64,000 bases of DNA from Parasponia andersonii (GCA_002914805.1 JXTB01000237.1:578426-642425), one strand, 5' to 3'; shown: positions 36,974-50,970, counted from the first letter of the stretch. The notes: a model not told the origin generated them from the letters alone. Translations and numbers: made by a program.

Positions 36974-37889
36974 TATTGAATATTTGTGCCTGTTATCAAG
37001 AAATCGTAATCTATAGTTCAAATATTAATTTCTTCTATAATATTTTCTAATCTATTTTTCCCAATATCATTATAAAATCTATATTCTTTAGATCTTAACA
37101 AGAAACAATGCCAAAAAAAAAAAAAAAAAAAAAANAATTACTGCTAGATATAGACTTTAAAGTATTAATACAAGTTCTCAAAAAAAAAAAAAAAAAAAAG
37201 GGCTCACATGATTAGCTGAACAAAACAGAGAAGACTTCCAATCACATAAGTCAACGCAAACACAGAGACACCGCATAGACACTTTTTTGACCTCGTTAAG
37301 GGTGAATTGACAATCATTCAGATGCAAATTTGATTAAAATACACACACATTAAAAAAAAAAAATACATACAGCTACAGTGAGAATTAAACCCAAACGAAA
37401 AAATATATATCTAATTAACTAAAATCAATTAACAAGCGTTTAAGTGCTAAACCTTAATCAGCCAAACTTCCATACGCCGGGTAATTTCAAAAAAATAATT
37501 AAATTAACTCTGAATAATACCTAAGAGGATTCATATTCCCAAAGATTATTATTAAGAAAGAATTAAAACTTCAATTTAAAAAAAAAAAAAAAAACTAGGG
37601 GAGTTTCAATTGCTAAACATGCACTAAACAAAAAGTTTATGCTAAATTAATTTCCATAGTCCCAAGATTGCAATAAAAACGATAAAAATAAAATTATGCC
37701 ATTGCTGAAAACCACTAAAACAATAATTTCTTTTCTTTTCTTTTTTTATTTTTTATTTTTAAGGTAGATTTTGTTTCTTCAATTTTCTCAGTAACCAAAC
37801 AGAACCGAAAAGAAAACGGAAATAATAAAATAAAATAAAAAAACTGGAAAAAAAAAACGAAGACGAAGAAGAGAAGAGAACAATTTTAC

Positions 37890-38040
37890 CTGTGAGAAAA
37901 CGGAACGAAGCGAAGAGAGAATCAAAGCGATCGAATAACAAAACAAAAGAGAGAAAAAGAAGAGTACGACCGCGACGAGAGAGAGAGAGAAGTGGAACTT
38001 GAAAAGCCAACCGGACCAGCCGGTAATACTTAGAACCAAC
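37890..38040 (-). promoter_or_regulatory. 5' UTR exon and proximal promoter of the HMGB gene
   Basis: Read on the minus strand, a C/T-rich leader (CTCTCTCTCTCTCGTCGCGG) ends at a strong donor, CACAG|GTAAAATTG, at 37890/37889. A leader intron to the ATG exon is common in plant HMGB genes. The transcription start is not determinable; the upper limit is a guess. Confidence 0.5.
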
Positions 38041-38677
38041 TTTTCACTACATGAGTCGGTGTACCAACGTGCTTTTACCGGCTACATCCGGTTTCCGCAA
38101 CTATAATTTATTTTTTTTATTTTTATTTTCGGGGGAAAATAGAGTGTAACATAATTATTATTGTTAATATAATGAATGAGTCTGAGTCTGACTGGTAATT
38201 GCCGCCAAGTTATCCCATATAGGCAAAGACAACCTAGATATTTGTGGCCCGCCGCACGTTCTGACACGTGGCTCATTCTCTGCAGGGCAGGCCATTTGAC
38301 GTACCTGAGGCTAAGCTGACATGACTCTTTGACTCCAAGTCTTCCTTCCACTCTTTATTTGTCTCGGACTCGAGAAACTCCTCGGCCTTGGAATTTTTTT
38401 ACGATTGGGCTTTTAGTGAATAAGTGACCAGCCCAATTACGGCCATCTTTTTACTTTTTCTCCCCCGAATTTAAGCTATTTAGAATTGGAATTTAATAGT
38501 AATAAGAAGGGTAAAAGACCTTATAGCCCCCCACCACTTTTGTTGAGAGTTGGCATTTACCCCGTGACTTTTGAAATTTATCCCAGATAACCCAAAAATT
38601 ACAAAAGTTGTGATAGTTTGCCCCACTAGAGATGGGTGTAAAAAATTGCAAGGATAAGGACGTAATTACACTACATC

Positions 38678-39427
38678 TGTCACAACCTAAAATCTTAGGC
38701 TGTGAATTTTGGTAATTTTGAGAGTAAATTAATATATATAAAGAATTTTACAAAATTCGGAGAAAATCAAGTACTTAGATTTTCATTTTAGTATCAAAAT
38801 CGTTAGAAATTCTGTATAAAAGAGGTTCATCTGTAGTTTAGTTTACCCAGAAAAAAAAACTAATTAGAATTCAAGAAAAACATAGTTAATTTGTATGAAA
38901 ATTTGGTTTAATAAAAACTTTAATGTTGATTAAAATGAAGTTCGCAAACCTTGAGTCGGAAAGTCCAAGAATTGATTTACAGAATTGATCAAAATTCTAA
39001 GTATTTAAACCTTTAAAATTATGCTCCTTGGGAACTATAGGGTCCCATTTATACACCAAATCCTCAAATAGTAATAAATACATCCTCATACATTCACTTA
39101 GTAGACTCAATGAACTTGGTTAAACAGTTAGACATGGAAAAAGAGTGAGACAAAGAAAAGTACCAACCCAAGGAGGAATAAGACTACGAGCTTAAGCCAA
39201 GTGACTTGCCTAGCCATCGAGACAACTGACTGGAATGAGTGATCACCTGAAAGGAGGGGGGGAAAAAGAGAAGGGGTGAGCTCGAAAGCTCAGTAGGAAA
39301 GCCGTTACATCATGTAAAAACTCTTTTAATGATGGAAAGCCCCTGTATGGTCAGTTTAGTCTAAAAACACTCTTTTTGCAAAACCATGTTTATGTATTAT
39401 AGATATTTATTTCCAAAGCAGATAGTT

Positions 39428-39486
<59 letters not shown>

Positions 39487-41286
39487 CAAAATAAATAGTT
39501 CGTATCCACACACCTATATATATATATACATATAGGTTGCCAATCCAATAGGTATTTTTTTTCTTTACCTATGGGTAGGTATTTTTTTTTTAGCCGTTGG
39601 ATCACCATCTAATGGTGATCTAATGGCTATAATGAAGTGCATGAAAAGACATGCATCATTAATGCTCTTTCTCTCTCTTATTTTTTACAATAAAAAAATA
39701 TACCTGCTAAATTTTCATTGGCGAAATTGATACCTATGCATAGGTAAAAAAAAAAATATACCTACTGGATTGGTGCCTATATATATATAGATATATAGAA
39801 AACATGATATCGAAAAATCAATCAGTCCACAAACACATGACATAAATCTACTCATACCCATGAGTTCATCACCTCCCATCAATAGAAACCAGGGTACTGA
39901 TACTACGTGTGCCATACAACCTGCCTAACACCTAGCCCATAACCGGAGGGGACATCGTGTGTCGCCTACCAAACCTGGAGGGGCAACTGCATTGTCTATG
40001 CTTGCCAAATGGGGAGGTAATCAGAAAAAATACCCTGCACGAGTTCATGGACTTTCACCGTCTGTGGGGCTGCAGCGCTACACTGTAAAAATCTCATGAT
40101 GCTAACCTGGGACTCACGTGTGATCTTATGACACGTGGACTCTGAACTGATATGTAAAAGTAGTCATACAGTAATTTAAGTTCAAATTATGCTCTGGTTT
40201 GTTTTTAAATAAAATTGTTAATTAAATTTTGTAGAAAAATGGGTAGCATAACAACTCTATTTTAACATACCCAAAAATAACCTACACTCAGGAAAGTTTC
40301 AGAGCAATCCAATGTATAAATCATACCATTTAATTCCATCACAAATATTTAAAAGTTATAAAATCACGTTTGTTCTCATATGTTGAAGAAAATAAATTTT
40401 ATTCACAAACGACGTAAAAGAGAGGTAACTGAATCCCTACCTCACTAGAATAGCAATACTATGCTATTGGATGCTCAAGGTACCGTTGGACGATCACTCA
40501 GAGGGTCGGGAACTAATCCCACGCTCTCGATCGTCCTCTTGCAAAAACCAACTTCTCACCGGAGCTTCAATTCCACAAACAGACTTCTTCACTGAATTTC
40601 TAGTACCTAAAATAGCTAGGTTAGACATATGAATTGTCCAATTCGGGTCTGGGCTCACACCGGATCGGTAGCATGCAAAACGAGGCAAAAATCTCAACCG
40701 TCCGATCTCGATTTTCATGCCGATCACCAAACAACACAATATATATATCAAACTTCTCCATTTTCCGAGTACATTCCAAAAATGACAACAAAAATAAAAT
40801 TTAACGGTCGGATCGAAAACTAAAATTCAAAACTCAAAATACTCTAAAATGACAACTTTTAATCCAGGCAAAATGGGATCGTGAAATATATACCTTGACG
40901 ATCCTTGCGACGATACGAACCCAACGAGCCTAAGAACGCGGCTTGAAACGGCCGGAATCGTCATCGGTGACAAAAACTTCCAAACGACCAAAAATGGCGT
41001 TTTCTAGCGACGTAGCTCTCGGCGGTGACCAGGGGTGGGCGGCACAGCTTCCTGGCGACACGGGAGGAGCTTGCCGGCGACAGGCCTAGCTGGACGATGG
41101 GCGAGGTGGCAGCGGCGCTCCTTGGTCCTCCTTCGGCCGAGAGAACGAGAGGAAGGTGAGAGAGAGAGTGATATCGGGAGGGAGAGGGACAAGAGGGAGA
41201 GAGAGAGAGAGAGAGTGATATAATCTGATTTTTTTTTAAAGATGGTCAAATGACCGTTCTACCCCTAAAAAAATTGGGTTTTTACA
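38678..41286 (+). mobile_element. Solo LTR, family G (copy 2), inserted in the MULE
   Basis: 2,609 bp, beginning TGTCACAACC and ending TTTTTACA, flanked by the identical pentamer ACATC (38673-38677 and 41287-41291). It shares the CCGGAGGGG block (about 39940-40110) and the GC-rich block (about 40900-41160) with the LTRs at 2551 and 6896. A MITE (39532-39780) and a long (TA)n run (about 39430-39484) lie within it. No gag or pol is present. The frames near 41004-41249 are chance frames of the GC-rich and (GA)n part. Confidence 0.88.
39532..39780. mobile_element. MITE, about 249 bp, nested in solo LTR copy 2
   Basis: Its ends are inverted repeats: ATAGGTTGCCAATCCAATAG at the left, and the complement of ATAGGCACCAATCCAGTAGG at the right. 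It lies in TA-rich sequence, so the target duplication cannot be read. A second copy at 50314-50522 shares the AGCCGTTGGATCACCAT core and the CTCTTTCTCTCTCTTATTTT block. Confidence 0.8.
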
Positions 41287-42000
41287 ACATCAATTTCTTT
41301 TAACCCTAATTCTATGTCAATCCCTAAATTTCAAACCCCATGGTGAGGTTTTCAAATTTTTTTTCCTCATCTTTTAACACTGTTTTGCTTAAATAGTATC
41401 AATCTTTCTTCTTCCTTGTAATTTTGAAGAATCGAAACTCTACTTAGGGTCTTTTTTCCTTTAGAATGTCTTTTTTTTTTTTTTAATCATTTGGGTATGG
41501 CTAAATGATCGCCAATCCTTCTCTTTTGATCATTTGTAAAAATTCAATATTTTATTTATTTTTCCTCTATAATCTTAATAGAAAGTGTGTGGTCTGGGAG
41601 ATTTTAATTGAAATATGGTAGTTTTAGATTTGTAAATTTTTCTTCTTTAAGTCAAAAACATGGTTTAAAATTGGTTGAAAGAAGCTTTTTCCCTTAAAAT
41701 TTCTTATGTTATCTTTAATTGGGCAAACTAACACGACTTTTGTAATTTTTTGGGTGTTTGGAATAATTTCAAATGTCATGGGGTAAAAACTAACTCTCAA
41801 AGAAAGTGAAGGGTTGAGAGGGTCTTTTGTCCTAATAAGAATGATAAGGATATATAGTACCGTTGGTTCTCAACGTGTAATTATTTTGGCATCCTGTCAA
41901 ATTTGGTGATATCTTCTAAAATAGAAAATAATTATGGCGAAACTCTCTGAGAGAGAGAGAGAAAATTCTATAAAATTTTTAGGTTTAACTAAATTATTTT

Positions 42001-42200
42001 AGCTGACTCAGTTGGTCAAAGGGTTTAGAAATGTATGTATGAATTTGAGGGATTTAAGAGTTCAAATTTGATAGTGTGTGTATATGTTTGAGGGAGTTAA
42101 GAGTTCAAGTTTGGTAATATGTGTATGTCTTATTTTCCATTAAATTCATAGTCAGTGGTAGTCATTAGTTAAATCTCATTTTTTAGAAAACAAAAAAAAA
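42001..42200 (+). mobile_element. tRNA-derived SINE with perfect target duplication
   Basis: 200 bp. It starts AGCTGACTCAGTTGGTCAAA, resembling a tRNA box A; a degenerate box B (GAGTTCAAATTT) follows, and an A-rich tail ends it. The 14-bp duplication AACTAAATTATTTT flanks it exactly (41987-42000 and 42201-42214), which proves insertion by target-primed reverse transcription. A related copy lies at 50806-50970 on the other strand. Confidence 0.85.
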
Positions 42201-42445
42201 AACTAAATTATTTTTTACATGTAAACAATTAGTTATGTTTTTGAAAGTATCTATAAAAATAAAAAATTTTAGGCTTATTTGCTAAATTATTTAGGTAAAT
42301 AATTAGTTAATTTTTTTTAATAACCATTCAATAATTAAATGATAATTCAATAGATATAATAAATTTTCAATCAATTTTAACTAGTAGAAAAGATTATACG
42401 TGACATCTTTTTAGTTTTGAAAATGGTAATTAAGATAAGTATTCG

Positions 42446-43245
42446 TTGTCCATAAAACTTAATAGAGTCTGCATAACGCTAGATGATCATGGGTATCTTC
42501 GACATTACAACCATCTGCATCCATTGATATTTGTCGAACATCAAGATCATGGGGGAGATGGTAGAGTAATTGAGATTTGTTTTGCATGCAATTTACCCTG
42601 CAAATTAAGTCTAGCTCATTTTTCATGCACGCATTGCAAGTATTTCCTCCATAAATCATGTGCGGGAGTTGCCATTAAAAGACCATAGTCCTCTTCATAC
42701 ATACCCCTTTCTCATCCAACTTCCGACCTCAAAATTGATTACCGAGAAATTCATTTGCAGTCTGTCTTAGAGAGGAAGGTTTTGGCTCCTATTTTAGATG
42801 TTGGGATATATATATTCATGTGGAGTTGGGATACGTGGGAGATGCATTTTTGAAAGACGAAATATCAAGTATTAAAGACATGACCACTTGCTTTGTATTG
42901 TTGAGAAAGTAGATAATGTCATTCTTGAGTGTAATGCCTATGATGGTTATTGTAAAACTACTAGGCAGTACTAATATTGAACTACTCTACTGAAAATTCC
43001 ATGTTTCGTTGTATTGATTGTAATTTCAATCTACACTTTCTTTGTGGGCCATTGCCACGCACCATTGAATATGAGGACCACATATATACACCCTCTACTT
43101 CTTATGGATTTGGTTGTTGATCAAGATATTTCGAAAGGATTTTATTGTGACATTTGCGAAGGTATAAGAAATCAGTGAACTAATTTGTATCTATTATTGT
43201 CATGAGTGCAAATTTGCTGCCCACGTACATTGCCTGACTTATGAG
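42446..43245 (+). pseudogene. DC1 (Cys/His-rich C1) domain protein pseudogene
   Basis: The first open stretch (42446-42688) reads HYNHLHPLIF, then C-F-A-C-N-L-P-C-K and S-C-T-H-C-K-Y-F-L-H-K-S-C-A before a stop. This is the DC1 zinc-binding pattern of a large plant family thought to act in signalling and stress. More remnants follow in other frames: CIDCNFNLHFLCGPLP near 43014, a GFYCDICEG stretch near 43139, and CHECKFAAHVHCL near 43200. Stops and frameshifts separate them and no ATG begins the first stretch, so the gene is dead or its intact exons lie elsewhere. No other DC1 gene is in the window. Confidence 0.75.
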
Positions 43246-43566
43246 GTACGTCATACATATATATACACATGAATGTTTTTTTTTTTACAATGATTTGATT
43301 GTTCTTTAAAATCATCCTTCGTCCTTTCTTTTTTTAAAATTCCAATTTATTTCTCATTCATCTTATTTTATGATCATAGCATTTCAAAGCACTTAATTAA
43401 TCACAAATTTGTAAATTAAGAAGCTTTTTAAACAATATTTTTTGGTAAGATATACAAATTGTGTAATTTATTGTGTCATATAACTTGTCATTGATATATG
43501 ACCAAATTTAGGAGAGGCCTTAAAGGGGGAGAGTTGAAGACTCTGAAAATCACTGGCGCTTCAGAG

Positions 43567-43604
<38 letters not shown>

Positions 43605-44230
43605 CATGGAAAGAAGCAGAGCAAGTATTCTATCTTGAAATTCAGGGATGTAATACAGAAGTTAAAACTTAATTTATTAATCAGAATCACTTATTAATAA
43701 ATTAACACAAAACACCATTTGTTACGTGCTATTGGGGCGACTGATACCTCATATTACTCAAAAATATAACTTTTCCCAAAAATCTTTAGTCATTGTTTCT
43801 TGAAATGTTTAAAAACCATACAAATCCAAAAACGATAAATATATCGTCTTTTTAAGACATTAACGATCAATCTCCATGATCTGCAAAAACAAAATGAACC
43901 AATAAGAATTTCCGTGGCAGTAGTGCAACCTCAACCACAAATGATCAAAGGGAGTATCCAACACTGTGGGCCAGCCCAAACTACAAAGCCCACTATTAGA
44001 TAAGGCAAAGATAAGGCGGAACCCTTCACACCCGTCAGATGGATACGCTCCCCAATCCAACGGTCTAAAAACCGTCACCGTGGATAATCCACTAAAGCTC
44101 GATTTCACGGAACAAATAAAAATCAAACCCACCAAGTCTTCAGCAGAAAATCGATCAGCCTCAAGGTCCTCAACTCTCAAACCCCAAACATCCTACGCAC
44201 CCCCGGCGCCCGTTAGCCCAGCCAGTCCTA
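43246..44230 (+). promoter_or_regulatory. Upstream region of LHCB4 with paired I-boxes
   Basis: A (TA)n run lies at 43571-43601. Two GATAAG I-boxes at 43999-44004 and 44010-44015 are 11 bp apart, start to start, about 220 bp before the ATG. GATAAG pairs are typical of light-regulated photosynthesis genes. TATA box and transcription start are not clear. Confidence 0.5.
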
Positions 44231-45720
<1,490 letters not shown>

Positions 45721-47907
45721 ACATGATCTGATGAGAAATCTTTCTACTTTTCTTGTAATGAGCGTGTTTGTAAACATTTTAGCTGAATTACTATGATCTC
45801 TACGTTTCTTGTAAAAAAATTATGAAAAGAGAGCTATCAACTATGGGACAACGTGTGACATTTGCCTACTTTTGTGTGATGAGGTGGTGTAGGTGGTGGG
45901 TGCTTATAGCCTCTTTCGGCCATTTTGAAATTGGACAAAAAATTATTAATTATAACAGAATTCATGAACCCAAAAACAAGGGGCAAAAAAGAGGAGAATT
46001 TTAAAAATTCTCCAATCAACTTTTATACTACAAGGTACAATTAGAAAGCTTTCAAACAATGTCGATCCTTTTCTCTAAAAATTAAATTACTGATTTAGAT
46101 CCTTGATTCAGAAATTTCGATAATTAGAACTTTTTTCATAAATTTAATCAAGGCGCAATAGAATGAAATTGAGAAGGTTCAAACTTCAAAGAGACTCTTT
46201 GTTCCCTCAAAAAAAAAAAAGACTCTTTATAAGCCCCTTCCCATATTCCAAAAATAGAAACCCACTCCCCTTAAAAAAAGGAAGAAAATATTTCCGTAAA
46301 TAGCAGATTATAGGGGAGCAATTTGTGGTATATCAGTTGATTTAAACCTATTAAGAAATTGACAGCTTTATCACAAAAATGAAAAACATGACCTAGATGA
46401 AAACTCCACCGTTTCATAGCGGAAAATAAAAGAGCGGAAATTAAACTTTACAAATAAAAGTTTGCTAGAAATCTTATAACTGGAATTATAAAATTGATCC
46501 ATAAAAATAAAAATGATTAAATTGCTAGGAAAAACTTAATTAAAAATAAGGGACTTATAACAAGCTGACTAAATGTTGGGTTCATTTTGAAAGTAAATGT
46601 CTGTTTTTCAAATATTGTAACAAAATTATTTTTATATATTCAGGTATTTAACTATAAAAAGAATGACTAACTAGCTATTTAATTACTTTTAGGCCTAAAA
46701 TATAGTATATGATCAAACTAAAAAGTTTATAGTTAAGAGTTCAACTCACTTAATGATAAAAATATAAATACAAGCGTATTCCACAATTGAAATTTCAAAA
46801 ATAATGGACGTTTAACTATCATTTTTAAAATTAAAACGTGAATATCTATTTAAACTAATTTAAAAAATTAGTCATTTACTTAATTTTCTCTAAAAGGAGG
46901 AAAAAAAAAGACATTTTCAAAAAAAATAATTGCCAAAATAAAAAGCCCAATCACCAAAAGTGACTATCAACTTAGTTTCCTACCTCTAATTTTCCGCTTT
47001 CCAATGATATTATTGGGGAATTTAGAGTTTGCATCCTTTTTTTCTTTTACATTTTGTTTCAAATATTCATTTGTATCTTTTTATAGATTTCTAACTAAGT
47101 ATATTTATCTTTATACTTGATATCTACTTATAAATCAGGTACTGAGTATATTAATTTTTATATTAGATAAACTATATTTTACATATGATATATGTACTGA
47201 TATATTGCCTATTTTGCTATAATATTTTGAAAACGAATATTTACTTAAAATGACTCAAAATTCTGGTTATTTTGCTACAAGACCCAAGATATTGGGCTTG
47301 GGTTTCTTAATGGGTCTAGCGTCACGCTTGTACGAGCTCAGCATTGCAGCCGTAAAATTCATTTTAGTTCACAGCTTCTCCATTCTCAACTCCCCAACTC
47401 CTCCTGTTTCCGTACAAGTGTCTCTGCGTGTAGCCTGAAGCTGATCGCATTGTAGAAATCTTCCACTTCTTCATTAGAGTCAAATTCAGTCTTATTCTCC
47501 TTCAATTCAAGTAAGTTTATTTAAGTCAGATGTACGTTTTCTCATTTTTCACTCTGGTTTTTCGTTTACAATGTGTTTGATAATTCGTCTCAGAGAAACT
47601 ATCAACTGTATGACCTTTGATTATTAAAATCTTATCCTTCTTTGGTTTTCTTATTCTTATTGCCTTTTAACAAAAAATAAAATAAAATAATTTAATAAAT
47701 ATTGTTCAAAGAGGCATTTTATAGGTTTTGTTTTGTCAAAGAGTAGTTTTAGATATTTGATTTACTTATTTAATGCTGAATTTCAACATGGGTGTTTTTT
47801 TGTTTTGATAAATGGAGGCTTATATGGTGAAAATTAGTAAATCATTGATAGTTTATTCGGATGGTAAGGTTTTGCACCTGAAATGCAACTTTGAGGAAAC
47901 TTTAGAC
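45721..47907. other. Spacer between LHCB4 and the IMP2-like gene
   Basis: The 3' UTR of LHCB4 is followed by AT-rich spacer. Segments near 46555-46700 and 46990-47290 resemble a dispersed repeat also found (reversed or direct) at about 55795-56055. From about 47330 GC content rises, and a 5' leader with a possible UTR intron (donor-like AAGTAAGT near 47510) precedes the IMP2-like start. Confidence 0.4.
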
Positions 47908-49928
47908 ATGGGAACTCAGAACATTTTGTGGAGTTACTCCAAGAAGATTTTCACATGTGGGCTCATAGGGCTCACCATTTCTGATAGATATGCAAGTCTT
48001 GCTGCGGTTCGGGGTGCCTCTATGTCTCCCACATTCAATCCCAGCACCAGTAGTTTGCTGGGTATGGAAACTTGTAACTTTGTTTCAGAAATTTCAAACA
48101 GTGTTTTCGTGTTCATAGTTTTGGCCGTCTGATTATGGATTTTGACAATAGTATATTTTGTTGCCCGGTTACGGATTTAATTGCAGATGACTATGTTTTG
48201 GTGGAGAAATTGTGTCTTTCGACTTACAAGTTTTCACATGGTGATGTAGTAGTTTTCAGGTAATCCTTCCGTAGTGCTGTTTGGATATCACTCTGTTGGA
48301 TTAACTATCGTCTTTTGGATGTCAAAACTTGTATAATTCATTCAAGTGTGATTAATTTCTTCCATGTAATTACCAAGCATAATGAACCATCAACGAGAAA
48401 TTCTAAAAGAATTGGCAGCAGCATATATTTTACTACTGGTTTTGGTGTTACATTGTGTGGTTTGTTGTCTGAGCTGTGAGCAATGCAGCCTTGCATTTGG
48501 TTTTGGGAAGATACCCTTTGTCATATCATTATTGCCCTTTCTGAAAGCTTTCTAATATCATTCTTATCAAATGGGCATCGACTGAACCATGCTGCCTGTT
48601 GATCTTTCTTAGAACCTTAGAAGTGATAAGGTAATTTTGGCTTTTAATTTCACTCATGCTAGTCAGAAAGACTGTATTAGGTTTTCAACTTATATTATTG
48701 CTTTTCAATTTCTCAAAAATTTGTTAAAAGTGGATGTAGCCACTATAAAGTAAAACCCTGCTCACTTGATGGAACAAATTGTGCTCCAACTTTGCTTGTT
48801 CTCAGCTCGCTGAAGAAAGGCGCTTTGATAAAATTTAAACTGGGCTTGTTTTTGTTTCTTCTTTCACTCTTTTTGGCTTTGGCATATCTTCACTCTCTAT
48901 TGACGCCAAAGTTGCAACGCCAAAATACAATATTGACATAGTTGCAGCATCTGCAGCTCCCCACAGAATCACAAAGAGAGGCACATAAAGAGAATAATTG
49001 GCTTACCTGGTGATTGGGTTGGGATTCGTCATTCCTCTGATGTCTTTAGAGTTCCACAGGGACATTGTTGGGTTGAGGGAGACAATCCGGCTTCCAGCAT
49101 GGATTCAAATACTTTTGGCCCAGTAAGTTTATTTTTCTACTTTAACAACTCTATAATATCTCTTATTCTTCCCACGATCATGTGAAACATACATGGACCT
49201 TCTCAAGTGTTGAAATTCACACATAGGAAACCGTGAATTATAGCACATAGGACACTCTACGGTCTTTTATGTTGTTGAGCTTAGACAGTAGTGAATGGAA
49301 GTTGACAAAAAGTTTGTAATAATTCAAGAGTTCCCATTGAGTTTTAGATTTTGTAGGAATTCGGTCATACTTCTAGGCACATTCTTTTTCTTTTTACCAT
49401 TGAACCGCTAAATAATAACCATCTATAAAAACATTTACATTTTACATTATTCGTAGCGAGAAATAAGACAGGAGAATGTGGGGTAGTCTTCCGTATGCAA
49501 TCCTACTCCACCCCCACCCCAATCAAACGTCAAAACCTGGCTGCAATGCTAAATTTTGGACTTTTTGAAAAGCTAGCAACTAGGCTTGTATAATTGTTAA
49601 AAAACAGTGACTGTTTTAATCGAAAATAGGAGTTAATTTTAAAGCATGTAGACTGTTTTCTTTTTGAAATTGCTTCTGGACGACTTACAACCAGTTTATC
49701 TTTTAACCGAGCCAGTTGCATTAGATTATGGTGTAAAGTAAGTTGCAAGTGGCTGAAATAAGCTTGTTCATATACCTTTTTTTGAAAATCATGCTAAATT
49801 AGAACGAATGTTGTTGACAGGTTCCTTTAGGTTTAGTTCAAGGAAGGGTTACCCACATTGTGTGGCCTCCTCAGAGACTAGGTGCTGTGGAGAAAAGGGT
49901 CCCTGAAGGGAGAGTTTCTTCTTTGTAG
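47908..49928 (+). CDS. Mitochondrial inner membrane protease subunit 2-like (S26 signal peptidase)
   Basis: Four exons: 47908-48061, 48187-48259, 48957-49122, 49821-49928; 166 residues. IMP proteases cut sorting signals from proteins delivered to the mitochondrial intermembrane space. The type I signal-peptidase dyad is intact: the catalytic Ser in VRGASMSPTF and the catalytic Lys in HIKRIIGLPGDW. Further family blocks are DDYVLVEKLCLSTYKFSHGD, GHCWVEGDN, SMDSNTFGPVPLGLVQGRV and VWPPQRLG. A hydrophobic segment before the Ser (IFTCGLIGLTISD) is the membrane anchor. The ATG at 47908 (MGTQNILW) matches family N-termini; an in-frame ATG at 47812 would add 32 residues and is less likely. The next gene, yippee-like, follows in the same order as Arabidopsis At3g08980-At3g08990. 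Confidence 0.92.
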
Positions 49929-50313
49929 CTGAATTTGAAGGTCCCATTTTGCTTGGGAAACAGATTTTGTCATAATTGAGATTCCTTATACCTCTTTTAG
50001 ATTTTTGGCCGAGTTTCGATTCTTTGGTTGAATCATTATTTTGCCAATTAGATTTTTTAAAAAAAAAAAAGAAAAAGAAAATAGCCTCTCACATTCACTG
50101 CTTCAGGACTTGTATTATTAGCTCAACATGGTATCAAGCTCATGAAGGTTGGCTTTTTATAAGAATCATCTATCGGTTTTGGTCATTGGAAATTAACAAG
50201 AGTGATCTTCTTGTAAAAAGGAAAATAACAGAAAAAAATAAAAATAAAGAATGGTAATTTGTAGCTAGTTTTGATTGAAAATATTGGATCCTTGCATGTA
50301 TATATATATATTT

Positions 50314-50519
50314 ATAGGTTGTCAACCCATAGGTATTTTTATTTATTTATGGGTGGGTAGGTATTTTTTTTTAGCCGTTGGATCACCATTAGATGGTGAT
50401 CCAATGACTATAATGAAATGTATGAAAAGATGCGCATCAATAATGCTCTTTCTCTCTCTTATTTTTTATAATAAAAAAATATACATGCTAAATTTTTATT
50501 GGCCAAATTATTGAATTGG

Positions 50520-50522
<3 letters not shown>
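50314..50522. mobile_element. MITE, second copy, right end degraded
   Basis: It starts ATAGGTTGTCAACCCATAGG and shares AGCCGTTGGATCACCATTAG, the TCTTTCTCTCTCTTATTTT block and AAAAAAATATACATGCTAAA with the copy at 39532-39780. The right inverted repeat is cut short (only AATTGGT remains) and runs into a (TA)n tract. Confidence 0.75.
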
Positions 50523-50550
<28 letters not shown>

Positions 50551-50805
50551 TCCGTGTTATTTTCCTGCGAAATGTTGGTCTTAGACGTGGTCATTGCCAA
50601 GTGGCACTTTGCCTTTTTAACGATCGAGGAGTAACAAATAAATTAAACATTTTTTGCTTGGTCAAAAAGTAAAATGCTTTTGAAAATCACATGACATTTA
50701 ATGTATTTCTCCATTGAAGAAAATGTCTTTTAATAGGGCATGATTACAAAACTCACATAGTTCAACTTTTTTTTTTTTTGAAACATCACATAGTTTATAG
50801 TTCAA

Positions 50806-50970
50806 TTTTTTTTTAAAAGAAAGTGGATTTAATTAATCATCACCATTTACTATAAATTTAAAGAAAAAAAAATACACACATTCTATTAAGATTTGAACTC
50901 TTAATCCTCCTAAATTCATACACACATTCCTCAAATTTTAGACTAACTGAACTAGTTCCAATTGACACAC
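50806..50970 (-). mobile_element. SINE, second copy
   Basis: Reversed, it reads AGTTCAGTTAGTCTAAAATT, then TGTGTGTATGAATTT and GATTAAGAGTTCAAATC, and ends in an A-rich tail. It aligns along its length with the SINE at 42001-42200. The flanks share ATAGTTCAA (50797-50805 and 50971-50979), a probable short target duplication. A further CACATAGTTCAA at 50754 makes the exact left boundary uncertain. Confidence 0.65.

Larger units (their letters stand above)
38509..41832. mobile_element. Non-autonomous Mutator-like element (MULE), split by a solo LTR
   Basis: Terminal inverted repeats of about 110 bp (38509-38624 and 41721-41832) start GGGTAAAAGACC and GGACAAAAGACC. Both ends are flanked by the identical 9-bp duplication TAATAAGAA (38500-38508 and 41833-41841). 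A 9-bp target duplication with long inverted repeats is the hallmark of Mutator-like elements. After removal of the nested LTR and its duplication the element is about 710 bp and has no transposase, so it depended on a partner. Confidence 0.88.
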
